From: Bin87 sp964347975
GTDB taxonomy: Bacteria; Chloroflexota; Dehalococcoidia; Lucifugimonadales; UBA3495
Assembly: GCA_964347975.1 (NCBI GenBank)
Contig: CAYGAY010000006.1
Coordinates: 1 to 64,000, forward strand
Direction of reading: 5' to 3'
DNA: 64,000 nt
Below are positions 39,884 through 48,485 of this stretch, in pieces. The position numbers and the translations under genes were made by a program. Each line of letters opens with the position of its first letter. Position 1 is the first letter of the stretch. A model generated the notes under the pieces. It saw only the letters and a program-made list of their open reading frames with translations, searched no databases and was not told the DNA's origin.

Positions 39884-41722
39884 ATGAGTCTCCGTCCCAT
39901 GCAATTGAAGCCGCTGGTATTCCTGCCTCTGCTGCTGCTCCTGTCGCTGATCATCGCCTGTGGCGGTACGGCCCCCGCGCCAGAGCCTGCGTCGCAGTCG
40001 GCCGCGCCGGCCGCTCAATCCGCTCAGCCCGCGCAACCCTCCGGTCAGTCTGCCCCGGCCGCTCCTGCGTCTGGCCAGGCTACCGCGCCCGCCCAGCCGG
40101 CTCAGGCCGCCGCTCCGTCTGCCACGGCCACGCCGCAAACCGCCGCGCAGCCATCCGGGCCCGTGGCGGCGAAAGTGGACCGATTGCGCATCGCCTTTAC
40201 CATTCCGCCCAAGGAAACGAACCTCCCCTGGACCGGCCCGCGCAGCCTGCTGACCCAGCTCAGTCCCATGGTGGAAACACTGCTGGATATTGATCCTGAC
40301 TCCGGCGAGTACATTCCCATGTTGGCTACCGACTGGGAAATGGCCGCTGACGGCAAAAGCTGGACCATGGAACTGCGGGAAGGCGTCGTTTTTCACTCCG
40401 ACTTTGGCGGGTTTGATGCCAAGGACGTCGTCCACATGAGAAATCTCATGGGACCCGGCGAAGATAACCTCAACAGCTTCCGCAACACTTGGGCCACCAC
40501 TGTTCAGGATGTGGAGGTGGTCGATGACTACACGGTAATCTTCAGATTGGACAAGCCTGACCCAGGACTGGACTTTTTCTTTTCCTTGAGCGGGGATCTG
40601 GTAATGCTCAGCAAGAGCCAATGGGATCAGGAAGGACAGGAGGGTTTGGAACAGCGCCTAATTGGCACCGGTCCTTACCAGTACCTGGAGCGCGAGGTGG
40701 GCCAGTCCATATCCTATGAACGTGTGCCTTATGAGCACTGGCGAATTCCCGAACCGGACTTCCTCGAGATGGAACAGGTATGGGCGCCCGAGTCGGCTAC
40801 CCGCCTGGCGATGCTGCTCACCGGTGAAGCTCAGATGGCCGAGTTGCCTCGGGACGTGCTTGCCCAGGCGGTGGCGGAAGGGATGGCGATCTCGCAGAGC
40901 GGCCTTGGCGCCATTTTGACCTGGCTCAAGATGGGCGGCCAGTATTACATCCCCGGAGATGAAGCCTACGACGCGGCTAATGCAGCGCCGTGGGAGGACC
41001 CCGGCGAGAACGGACGGCTGGTGCGAAAGGCATTGAACAAGGCCGTCAACCGCGACGAGATCAACGAGTTCATCTTCAAGCAGGGCGGCGCGCCCATGCT
41101 CGTGCACGGCTACCATCCGACCCTGCCCGGATGGAACCCGGAATGGGAAACCCGGTGGGAAGACGAATACGGCTACGACCCCGAAGCGGCCAAGGATCTG
41201 CTGGCTCAGGCCGGATACCCGGACGGGTTCAAGTTGAAGATTTACGGCTCCCACACGCTGCCCGGCGTACCGGAATTACCCGACATCGCGGAGGCCATCA
41301 GCATTTTCTGGACGCAAATCGGCATCGACGTGGAAATCGTGAGTTTGGAATTCTCCGCCATTCGACCCCAGTACCGTACCAAGCAGTTCCATGGTTTCAT
41401 CGCCCCGTTCCGGACCGTGCGCCGCCCACTACAGGAGCAGGTACGCCTCTTCAACCTTCCTGACGGTGTGGTGCACCAGTACGAAACCACTTCAATTGTC
41501 GAGACCTGGGAAGAACTGTCGCTTACTCTGGACCCAGCGGAGCGGGATCGCCTCATCAGGGAAATCGGAAACGAGAAGTTTGACAACTTCGCTACCATTC
41601 CCCTTCTCTGGATCTTCTTCCAGGTGGCGATAGATCCCAACATCATCGCCGAGTACAAGTTTCCCGGCACTGCCGCCAGCAACTTCAGCCATTTGGAAAC
41701 CATCAGGGCCGTGCCGAAATAG
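39884..41722 (+). CDS. Substrate-binding lipoprotein, SBP family 5
   Basis: A 612-residue extracytoplasmic binding protein. The signal peptide ends in a lipobox LIIAC (Cys about residue 26); a Pro/Ala/Gln-rich linker runs to residue 85. The binding fold includes LLDIDPDSGEYIPMLATDWEM, WTMELREGVVFHSDFG, and FKQGGAPMLVHGYHP. Family 5 members bind peptides, nickel, opines or sugars. GAGGAGG precedes ATG 39884. The substrate cannot be told. Confidence 0.9.
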   Translation: MSLRPMQLKPLVFLPLLLLLSLIIACGGTAPAPEPASQSAAPAAQSAQPAQPSGQSAPAAPASGQATAPAQPAQAAAPSATATPQTAAQPSGPVAAKVDRLRIAFTIPPKETNLPWTGPRSLLTQLSPMVETLLDIDPDSGEYIPMLATDWEMAADGKSWTMELREGVVFHSDFGGFDAKDVVHMRNLMGPGEDNLNSFRNTWATTVQDVEVVDDYTVIFRLDKPDPGLDFFFSLSGDLVMLSKSQWDQEGQEGLEQRLIGTGPYQYLEREVGQSISYERVPYEHWRIPEPDFLEMEQVWAPESATRLAMLLTGEAQMAELPRDVLAQAVAEGMAISQSGLGAILTWLKMGGQYYIPGDEAYDAANAAPWEDPGENGRLVRKALNKAVNRDEINEFIFKQGGAPMLVHGYHPTLPGWNPEWETRWEDEYGYDPEAAKDLLAQAGYPDGFKLKIYGSHTLPGVPELPDIAEAISIFWTQIGIDVEIVSLEFSAIRPQYRTKQFHGFIAPFRTVRRPLQEQVRLFNLPDGVVHQYETTSIVETWEELSLTLDPAERDRLIREIGNEKFDNFATIPLLWIFFQVAIDPNIIAEYKFPGTAASNFSHLETIRAVPK

Positions 41723-41752
41723 ACCGGCGCCGCCATCTGTCATGGCAGCGCA

Positions 41753-42033
41753 TTGGCTCCGCTGCAAGCTGGGGGAGCAACATCGGAGGTCCCCTACTTC
41801 GAGACCAATCAGCATCGGATGCGCTACGCCCAGTTCGCGCTCAAGGCTACCCTATCGGCAGCGGCACGGTGGAGAGCGCCGGCAAGCGGGCAATCGCGGC
41901 GCGGCTCAAACAGGCGGGGATGCGTTGGACCAAGGCCGGGGCTCAGGCAGCGCTCAATTTGCGAACCCACCTGCTCAGTGGCCGCTGGGACGCCATCTGG
42001 CCTCTCACCCATCCCCAACCCAGTCCTGCCTGA
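41753..42033 (+). pseudogene. ISKra4-family transposase C-terminal remnant, frameshifted
   Basis: One frame reads YFETNQHRMRYAQF and the next GYPIGSGTVESAGKRAIAAR, then LKQAGMRWTKAGAQAALNLR and LLSGRW, ending at 42031-42033. Together they match the end of ISKra4-type DDE transposases (RMRYAQFRAQGYPIGSGTVES). A one-base deletion after TTC near 41835 breaks the frame. The 5' part of the gene and the terminal repeats are missing. The rest of the 413-bp gap between the lipoprotein and etfB holds nothing recognisable. Confidence 0.75.
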
Positions 42034-42136
42034 ATCTTGGCGCACACCCCAGCGTGGCTCGCCGTTTGACACTGGAATAGGCTAGTGATAACTTTCACAC
42101 AGTTCTATCCCCTTCGCACATGGGAGCAAATTCCTG

Positions 42137-42937
42137 ATGCCCGTGAACATTTGCGTGCTGGCCAAGCAGGTCGTTGACCCCGAAATGCCAGCCGCCGCCT
42201 TCCGTATCGACTCCGACTTACAGCAGGTTGTCCCGCCGCCGAATATCCCTCCGGTTGTCAACGGGTTCGACGAGAACGCCGTGGAGGCTGCCCTGCAAAT
42301 CAAAGACGCCCAGGGCGCTAGCGTCACCGTTATATCCTCCGGCACCGCCTTTGCCCTGGACGTGATGAAGAAGCCCTTGTCCATGGGCGCCGACGAACTG
42401 GTGCTATTGCAGGATGACGCTTTCGCCAACTCCGTGGACTCTTTCTTCACCGTACAGTTGCTCACTGCCGCCATAAACAAGCTGGGCGGTTTCGACCTCA
42501 TCATCTGCGGCCGGCAGGCTTCCGACTGGGACAACGCACAGGTGCCCTTGGGCGTCGCCGAGACGCTGGGCATGGCCTGCGTCACCCTGGGCAAGAAGGT
42601 TGACGTGCAGGATAACAAGGTCGTAGTGGAACGCCTCGCCCCGGACGGTTTTGAGGTGGTCGAGGCCGATATGCCCGCTTTGGTGACCGTCAGCAACGAG
42701 CTGGGCCAGCCTCGCTATCCCACCCTGCGCGGCATCATGGCGGCCACCCGCAAGCGTCCCACCGTCTGGACCACCGGCGATCTTGACCTGGACGCGGGCC
42801 AGATGGAACCGCGCCTCACACTGCATGACCTGTTCGTACCCCAGCGCGACCAGGACTGCGAGATCATAGAAGGCGACGACGATGCTGATGCGGCCCGCAA
42901 ACTGGCCCTTAAGCTGCGCGAAGACCGGCTCATCTAG
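42137..42937 (+). CDS. etfB: Electron transfer flavoprotein beta subunit
   Basis: A 266-residue EtfB. NICVLAKQVVDPE at the start, NGFDENAVEAALQIKD, GRQASDWDNAQVPLGVAETLG and the signature PRYPTLRGIMAATRK are all present. It binds AMP or, in bifurcating types, FAD, and passes electrons from acyl-CoA dehydrogenases to the respiratory chain. etfA follows after 88 bases. Confidence 0.95.
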   Translation: MPVNICVLAKQVVDPEMPAAAFRIDSDLQQVVPPPNIPPVVNGFDENAVEAALQIKDAQGASVTVISSGTAFALDVMKKPLSMGADELVLLQDDAFANSVDSFFTVQLLTAAINKLGGFDLIICGRQASDWDNAQVPLGVAETLGMACVTLGKKVDVQDNKVVVERLAPDGFEVVEADMPALVTVSNELGQPRYPTLRGIMAATRKRPTVWTTGDLDLDAGQMEPRLTLHDLFVPQRDQDCEIIEGDDDADAARKLALKLREDRLI

Positions 42938-43025
42938 CCCAGCCATTCCAAGCACCGCATCATCATTGCAGCGAAAGCCGGAATGACGATGAGAAGGACA
43001 CGCCAACCCACGGAGATAAACACTA

Positions 43026-44024
43026 ATGGCAGACGCTACCGGCATTCTCGTTTTCGGCGAGGCCCCCGACGGGCAACTGGCCTCCACCGCGCAAGAGCTC
43101 CTGGCCGCCGGCCGCGCGCTGGCCGACACGCTGGGCCAGGAACTGGCCATCGGCATCATCGGCGCCGACGCCGGCGACGCGCCCCAGCAGGCCATCGCCC
43201 ACGGCGCGGATAAAGCCTATGCTGTTACCAATCCCGCCCTGGCCGACTACCACCCCGACCTGTATCTGGCCGCCATGCAGGCCCTGGCCGCCGATGCCAA
43301 CCCGGGCATCATCCTCATCGCCCGCAACAACGAGGGCCGCGAGTTGGCGCCCCGGCTGGCCTTCCGCCTGGGCGTGGGCCTGGCGCAGGACTGCCTGGAA
43401 GTATCCGCCGATGCCGGCACCGGCCGGCTCCTGGCCAACCGCCCCGTCTATGGCGGCAGCGCCATCGCGGTGGTCAGCTGTACCCAGACACCGCAGATCG
43501 CCGCCATCCGGCCCAAGACCTACGAGCCGCTGGACGCCGAAGCATCCCGCAGCGGCGAAGCGGTTTCCTTTCCGGTGGAAATAGAGGCGTCAGCAGTCCG
43601 AACCCGCGTGGTGGATGTCGTCAGGGAAGAGGCCGAAGGCATCAAGCTGGAGGACGCCCGCATCGTGGTGTCGGGCGGACGCGGATTAGGCGGCCCCGAG
43701 CCGTTCTCCCAGCTGGAAGAACTGGCCGGCCTGCTGGGCGGCGCGGTGGGCGCATCCCGCGCCGCCGTGGACTCCGGCTGGGTGCCGGCCAACTACCAGG
43801 TGGGGCTGACCGGCAAAACCATCACCCCTGACCTCTACATCACCGTAGCCATCTCCGGCGCCAGCCAGCACATGGCCGGCTGCAGCGGCTCCAAAGCCAT
43901 CGTAGCCATCAACCGCGACGCCGACGCCAACATCTTCAAAGAAGCCCGCTACGGCGTGGTGGGCAACTGGGAGAACGTGATACCGGCCCTGATGGAAACG
44001 GTGCGGGAGCTGACGCAGTCGTAG
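43026..44024 (+). CDS. etfA: Electron transfer flavoprotein alpha subunit
   Basis: A 332-residue EtfA. The C-terminal FAD domain has GGRGLGGPEPF, then VGLTGKTITPDLYITVAISGASQHMAGCSGS and FKEARYGVVGNW, the EtfA signature. The N-terminal domain pairs with EtfB. The two subunits form the FAD-containing electron carrier for beta-oxidation or amine dehydrogenation. Confidence 0.95.
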   Translation: MADATGILVFGEAPDGQLASTAQELLAAGRALADTLGQELAIGIIGADAGDAPQQAIAHGADKAYAVTNPALADYHPDLYLAAMQALAADANPGIILIARNNEGRELAPRLAFRLGVGLAQDCLEVSADAGTGRLLANRPVYGGSAIAVVSCTQTPQIAAIRPKTYEPLDAEASRSGEAVSFPVEIEASAVRTRVVDVVREEAEGIKLEDARIVVSGGRGLGGPEPFSQLEELAGLLGGAVGASRAAVDSGWVPANYQVGLTGKTITPDLYITVAISGASQHMAGCSGSKAIVAINRDADANIFKEARYGVVGNWENVIPALMETVRELTQS

Positions 44025-44068
44025 AGTCGTAGAGAGGACAAATGGAGCGTCTGATGGGGAAGTAAATC

Positions 44069-44575
44069 GTGAAGGTCACAGCGGTCGTAATCGTGGCTTG
44101 CGCTATCGCATTAGCGACCGCTATGGTTGTAGTAGCGGCGTTGAAACCGGCAGGTGAATCAATGTCCGTCGTCGAGCTGGCTTTATGGCAAGTTATATCG
44201 TTGGCTTTGGGATTGTTCGGCTCTTACTTGTTCGGCAGGCAGTCGGCGCATCAGGCTGCCAGAGAATCGCAGCGACCTTACGCGCGCACGGCGTTTCGGC
44301 GAGTCCTTAACCTGTACGGAAGCCTGGAGCAGTTGCTCAACAGGATTGGACGCTATAATGAGCAAAATCCCAACCAGCGTCTGGAAATAATTTACGCTAT
44401 CGTCGCGGAGCAATTGGAAACCGGCAACTTCGCCCTAGAAGACTGGCGGGATATAATTCCTGATGACGTCGACGAGATTGTGGCACGATGGCAAGCGCAG
44501 CAGCCACTCAAGAGGTCCGAAAATGACCACGCAAGTCAAGCCGATCCGGGGCAAAGTCGCCAAAATCCTGAATAG
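44069..44575 (+). CDS. Small membrane protein, unknown function
   Basis: A 168-residue protein starting at GTG 44069. Two hydrophobic segments (about 3-25 and 32-52) are followed by a soluble helical tail (AFRRVLNLYGSLEQLLNRI) and a polar C-terminus. I do not recognise the family. Its last 53 bases overlap the next gene in another frame, which points to translational coupling. Confidence 0.6.
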   Translation: MKVTAVVIVACAIALATAMVVVAALKPAGESMSVVELALWQVISLALGLFGSYLFGRQSAHQAARESQRPYARTAFRRVLNLYGSLEQLLNRIGRYNEQNPNQRLEIIYAIVAEQLETGNFALEDWRDIIPDDVDEIVARWQAQQPLKRSENDHASQADPGQSRQNPE

Positions 44576-44978
44576 CCGTGAAGTCGCCCTGAACATCGGC
44601 CTCAATCAAGGCGTGCGGCCCGGTATGCTGTTTGACATCTCCGGCCCCGAAGGTATTGGCATCATAGACCCGGACACCGGCGAACCTCTGGGGTTGGTGT
44701 CAATGCCCAAGACTCGGGTGCGGATCATTCGTGCCGACGACCGTTTGTCTGTAGCCGCTACCTACCGCACCAAAAGCGTTGCCGTGCCGGACTACGACCC
44801 AGATTCTCGCACCATCCTGGGCACTCCCCGCATATTCCAACCGGGCCGGCTGGAAACCCGTTACGAAACTCTGGAAGCTCCCTTCGGAATTGACCCCGCA
44901 ACTGGAGGAACCCATGGGCAGAACAGCTGCGTGGCAACGGGCGACCCGGTGGTGCAGGTTATAGCGGCCGACAAATAG
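44523..44978 (+). CDS. Small beta-rich protein, unknown function
   Basis: A 151-residue protein from ATG 44523. VAKILNSREVALNIGLNQGVRPGMLFDI resembles the beta domain found in FlgT-like and ribosome-binding accessory proteins, where V-x-x-G pairs shape a small barrel. There is no signal peptide. It overlaps the upstream membrane protein gene. The role is unknown. Confidence 0.55.
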   Translation: MTTQVKPIRGKVAKILNSREVALNIGLNQGVRPGMLFDISGPEGIGIIDPDTGEPLGLVSMPKTRVRIIRADDRLSVAATYRTKSVAVPDYDPDSRTILGTPRIFQPGRLETRYETLEAPFGIDPATGGTHGQNSCVATGDPVVQVIAADK

Positions 44979-45062
44979 CCTGTCGTTGCGCGCTCCTTGC
45001 GCCGACGCCAGCAGCCGCCCGTCCAGTCGCCGCGAACGCCGACGCTACCAAGAGCATACAGG

Positions 45063-45494
45063 ATGAGCGCGCAACAACATCCCGCCAAAGACCCTATCCC
45101 GCAGTTTGCAACACGGGAAGAAGAAGCCGAATTCTGGGACACCCATTACTTTACCGATTATTGGGATGAGCTCGACCCCGTAAACCTAAAGGTCAGCCCC
45201 AATTTGGCCTCCGCCATACTGGTATCTCTGGACGGAGCGGCCATCACGCAGCTCTGCGAAAAGGCGGACTCCCTGGACGTAAGCGCCGAAACGCTAGGGA
45301 GTGTCGTCAATTGCATTTTTTCGACATTCCCGCGAAAGCGGGAACCCATAATCGTCACTCACTGATACGTATTCAGTCGCAAGAACGCTTGGATTCCGGC
45401 TTCCGCCGGATGACGGGCGATTTGACGACACTCCCTAGCACGCGCGTGGATATTGGAACGCTTGAAAGACGCTACGGCCTCTGCACCTGGGTGA
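45063..45494 (+). pseudogene. BrnA/CopG-type antitoxin gene split by a MITE
   Basis: From ATG 45063 the frame encodes FATREEEAEFWDTHYFTDYWDEL and a ribbon-helix-helix-like segment as far as DVSAETL, then enters a 137-bp element and stops at 45363-45365. Removing 45298-45434 plus one CTAG joins AETL to ARAWILERLKDATASAPG and a stop at 45492, giving an intact protein of about 96 residues. This is the expected CopG/BrnA-type antitoxin end. The toxin partner is not present on either side. Confidence 0.85.
45298..45434. mobile_element. 137-bp MITE with CTAG target duplication
   Basis: The terminal inverted repeats GGAGTGTCGTCAA are perfect over 13 bases. CTAG flanks both sides (45294-45297 and 45435-45438). 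A 4-bp YTAR-type target suggests mobilisation by an IS5-family transposase. The interior carries two of the genome's GAAA-loop-type palindromes (45327-45344 and 45393-45411). Confidence 0.85.
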
Positions 45495-45532
45495 AAACCG
45501 CTGCTAGACCAGAGGGCGTTGCAGGCCGCAGG

Positions 45533-47200
45533 CTACCCCAGCCGCCATTCCTTTTTGAGCGCGTCAACTAGCATTTGCTGCCGCCGTTCCAAAACTGCCG
45601 GCGTCCATTCCATTTCGGATACAACTTGCGTGGTCAGCGCGAAAGGCGAAACGCCGCCACGACGGAAGTATTCGTTCTTCTTGCGCTCAAACTCCCAATT
45701 TGACGCTCTGGTGTTTTTGCGGAATGACAGCAACACCAAGTTGGCCAGCCGGTGCGTCCACTGCGCCCGCCCTGCATCCTCCGGGAACCAGACGCGCCAT
45801 TGAGAGCCTTCTGACGGGCTTTGCGGCAGGACGTGTTCTATTGAAATTGTCGAATAGTCGTAGGCCGCCCCGGCTTCGGCGACCAGGCCGTCCAGACGCA
45901 ACAGCAATGGCAACGGCACTCGCGGCAACGTGTACACCGGCCCGTCCAATATCCGCAGAATATCGGCTTTCTCCTCGGCCCGCAATTGCAATGGCCCGTC
46001 GTTTTTCCAGATGGCATCGCCCCGCTCAATATCCCGCAGCACTGCCGCATATCGGCTTATCCGCTCATTGATGTTGGCGCGCCGGATGAACAGCCCGTAG
46101 GCCAGCCTTTCCAAGTCTTTCGTGAACCGGGCAAGCTCGTCCTGCTTATTTGGGTTGCGATGGAAAAACGCCATCGCTGGCGGAATCCAGTCAACGTTGT
46201 CGAGGCGGCGCAAATGCCGCAGATGAGCATTGATCCCCGGCGTGCTTTGGATAATTCCATCCGGCAGACCGAGCACGCTCTTATAAGCATCGTCGTATTG
46301 GTCCAGAATGTTTTCAATGAAATCAGCGCTCTTATGGTGCGCCAATACTTGCTCTCTAAACTCTTCTTGCAGGCTCCGGCGCGGCTTGGCTTTGGCGTAA
46401 ATCATTCTGATATGGGTAAAGAGGGCGCCAAACCGGTCACGACCCAGTTCTTGCTCAACGACTTCCCATTTCTCGGCGTAAGCGCGCTGCTCTTCTGCAT
46501 CGGTAATGTCGCCAATGATTTCCGCTTTCAGAATGTCCGTCGCCGAAAGGTCAAGCCCCCGGTCATTCATCACCGAGAAAATGCGGTACGCAGAGGTCAT
46601 ATCGGTGGTGGATACTACAACCAGATAGCACTGCCGTATGACAAACACTGCCAGACGCGCGCGTTCCTCTTCGTCAAGTTCGTCTAGTTTCCCGTGCAGG
46701 TAGTGGACGTTTTCGTAGATGCGTTGTTGGCTGTCAGTCTCCCGAGCCGGGGATTTTTCCAGCATACCCGGTATCCCGCCGTCAACTTGAACATTGTCGT
46801 AAAAGAAACCTCGGTCAATACTCCTGAGGCCTAGACGAACCACCTCTTTCGTCCCGGCAAGTATATCGCGCTGCTGCCGGATACGCCCATCCAACGCCGA
46901 CTTCAATTCGCCATCCGCCAGTTCCCGCAGCGCACACAGCAGCATCGTCAGCGTAGTCAACCGTTGCTGTCCGTCAACGACCTGGCTTTGCGCATCCTCC
47001 TCTTTGATGAGGACAACGCTGCCCAGGAAATACGGTTCCTCAGCATCTCGGCGCATCGCAAAGAGCAGGTCGTCGAGCAAGTCATCAACTTGTTCCGTAG
47101 TCCAAGCGTAGGGCCGCTGGAACACAGGAATCTCAAAAAGGTAATCATCGCAGAACACCCTATCCAGATTCTGCTCGCTGGCCTTGATTGTCTCCGGCAT
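45533..47200 (-). CDS. GmrSD-like DUF262/DUF1524 nuclease
   Basis: A 555-residue protein. The N-terminal DUF262 domain has YLFEIPVFQRPYAW and DGQQR at 76-80, a ParB-like nucleotide-handling motif. The C-terminal DUF1524 domain has IEHVLPQ near 452 and RLANLVLLSFRKNTRASNWEF, an HNH-type nuclease. Such proteins include GmrSD type IV restriction enzymes that cut modified phage DNA. A single protein carrying both halves is the usual form. It borders a split antitoxin gene and a HicB gene, as in a defence-rich region. Confidence 0.85.
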   Translation of the reverse strand: MPETIKASEQNLDRVFCDDYLFEIPVFQRPYAWTTEQVDDLLDDLLFAMRRDAEEPYFLGSVVLIKEEDAQSQVVDGQQRLTTLTMLLCALRELADGELKSALDGRIRQQRDILAGTKEVVRLGLRSIDRGFFYDNVQVDGGIPGMLEKSPARETDSQQRIYENVHYLHGKLDELDEEERARLAVFVIRQCYLVVVSTTDMTSAYRIFSVMNDRGLDLSATDILKAEIIGDITDAEEQRAYAEKWEVVEQELGRDRFGALFTHIRMIYAKAKPRRSLQEEFREQVLAHHKSADFIENILDQYDDAYKSVLGLPDGIIQSTPGINAHLRHLRRLDNVDWIPPAMAFFHRNPNKQDELARFTKDLERLAYGLFIRRANINERISRYAAVLRDIERGDAIWKNDGPLQLRAEEKADILRILDGPVYTLPRVPLPLLLRLDGLVAEAGAAYDYSTISIEHVLPQSPSEGSQWRVWFPEDAGRAQWTHRLANLVLLSFRKNTRASNWEFERKKNEYFRRGGVSPFALTTQVVSEMEWTPAVLERRQQMLVDALKKEWRLG

Positions 47201-47218
47201 TGTCGCCCCCCGATTTGT

Positions 47219-47300
47219 GAAAAGCCTGATGCGTTAGCTATTGTAGCCCGCCAAAACCACGTTATCAATCAGCCGCACCGTCCCACTCGCCCATACCGCT
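47219..47300. repeat. Duplicated fragment of the panC 3' end
   Basis: Bases 47256-47280 are identical to 47608-47632 at the end of panC, and weaker similarity extends further. The minus strand reads TVRLIDNVVLAGYNS then stop, like the PanC end AVRLIDNVVLGWNL. The two copies are direct repeats about 352 bases apart and enclose the HicB gene. Confidence 0.7.
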
Positions 47301-47361
47301 CGCTAATCGCTAAACAGATGCAGCGCAATTCGTCTTGGCTGATTTCCAGACCTGGGCAGCG

Positions 47362-47559
47362 TCATACGGCAACCACCTCGTCTTTCACCAAGCGCAGCCG
47401 CAGCGTTCCGGGCATCGCCGCATCATCGAAATGACACAGTACAGCGTCTTGCGCCATAAGTTTCAGTTCTTCCCAGGAATCGCCCTGGGTAATGATGTCA
47501 TGCCCTACCGCTGCGGCGTAGTAGCCGCCCTCCTCCGCTTTATGCACTTCAAAAACCAC
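47362..47559 (-). CDS. HicB-like antitoxin, orphan
   Basis: A 65-residue HicB-type protein with FEVHKAEEGGYYAAAVGHDIITQGDSWEEL. HicB is the antitoxin of HicA, which normally follows. An ATG overlaps its stop and begins MTLPR, like a HicA start, but the frame ends after about 20 residues, so the toxin seems lost. The gene lies between direct repeats of the panC 3' end. Confidence 0.75.
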   Translation of the reverse strand: MVFEVHKAEEGGYYAAAVGHDIITQGDSWEELKLMAQDAVLCHFDDAAMPGTLRLRLVKDEVVAV

Positions 47560-47588
47560 TTCGTTAGTTATAGTCGCTCATCCTTCAT

Positions 47589-48440
47589 TCACAGATTCCA
47601 CCCCAACACCACGTTATCAATCAGCCGCACCGCCCCCACCCTTACCGCCGTCGCCACCATCGCCCGCCTGTCATCGCGCACGGTTGACACCCGTTGCATA
47701 CTGTCGGCGTCCACGATGCTGACGTAATCCACGGCGTCTATCAACGTCTCGCGTTCCAGGATGTTGATGGCCGCTCGTCGGATCCTGGCCCCGTCTCTCT
47801 CGCCCCTTCGCCAGACATCCTCCGCTGCGCAGAGCGCGCGGTACACTGCCGGCGCCGCCTGCCGTTGCTCCGGCGTCAGGTAGGCGTTGCGGCTGCTCAA
47901 CGCCAAGCCGTCCGGCTCCCGCACCGTCGGCATCGTCACTACCTCAACCCCCAGGTTCAGGTCGGCGGTCATCTTGTGGATGACGGCCAGCTGCTGCCCG
48001 TCCTTCTGGCCGAAATAGGCGCGGTCGGGCCGTGTGATAGTGAACAGCTTGGCGACTACTGTGGCCACGCCGCGAAAGTGGCCGGGTCGGGCCGCGCCTT
48101 CCATGCCCTCCGCCACCGCGCCCGGCTCTATCCAGGTGTCAAAGCCGGGGGGGTAGATTTCCTCCGGCGGTGGGGCAAACACCAAGTCGGTTCCCTGCGC
48201 CGCCAACAGCTCCAAATCGCGCTCGAAGGTGCGGGGATAGCGGGCGAAATCCTCATTCGGCCCGAACTGCGTCGGATTGACAAAGATGGACACGGCCATC
48301 GTCGCCGAATCCAGACGAGCCTGCCGCGTCAGTGACAGGTGCCCTTCGTGCAAGGCCCCCATGGTGGGAACCAGGCCCAGCGGACGCGCCGCCGTCCGGC
48401 ATAGCGCGGACATTTCGGCGCAAGTGGTGATGACTTGCAT
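47589..48440 (-). CDS. panC: Pantothenate synthetase
   Basis: A 283-residue adenylate-forming ligase. PTMGALHEGHLSL (HxGH nucleotide motif), FVNPTQFGPNEDFARYPRT, and FGQKDGQQLAVI and SSRNAYLT are PanC signatures. It joins pantoate and beta-alanine using ATP, the last step of vitamin B5 synthesis. Its 3' end is partly repeated at 47219-47300. Confidence 0.95.
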   Translation of the reverse strand: MQVITTCAEMSALCRTAARPLGLVPTMGALHEGHLSLTRQARLDSATMAVSIFVNPTQFGPNEDFARYPRTFERDLELLAAQGTDLVFAPPPEEIYPPGFDTWIEPGAVAEGMEGAARPGHFRGVATVVAKLFTITRPDRAYFGQKDGQQLAVIHKMTADLNLGVEVVTMPTVREPDGLALSSRNAYLTPEQRQAAPAVYRALCAAEDVWRRGERDGARIRRAAINILERETLIDAVDYVSIVDADSMQRVSTVRDDRRAMVATAVRVGAVRLIDNVVLGWNL

Positions 48441-48452
48441 AATGGTTCCTGG

Positions 48453-48472
48453 ATTCCGGCTTTCGCCGGAAT
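48453..48472. repeat. REP-like palindrome with GAAA loop
   Basis: ATTCCGGC-TTTC-GCCGGAAT is the complement-oriented twin of the palindrome at 3059-3078. It lies between the HerA-like and panC genes. Confidence 0.75.
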
Positions 48473-48485
48473 GACGGGAGGTGGG

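Noticed and set aside
47300..47366. HicA toxin gene after hicB
   Set aside because: Only a start like MTLPR is present and the frame closes after about 20 residues.
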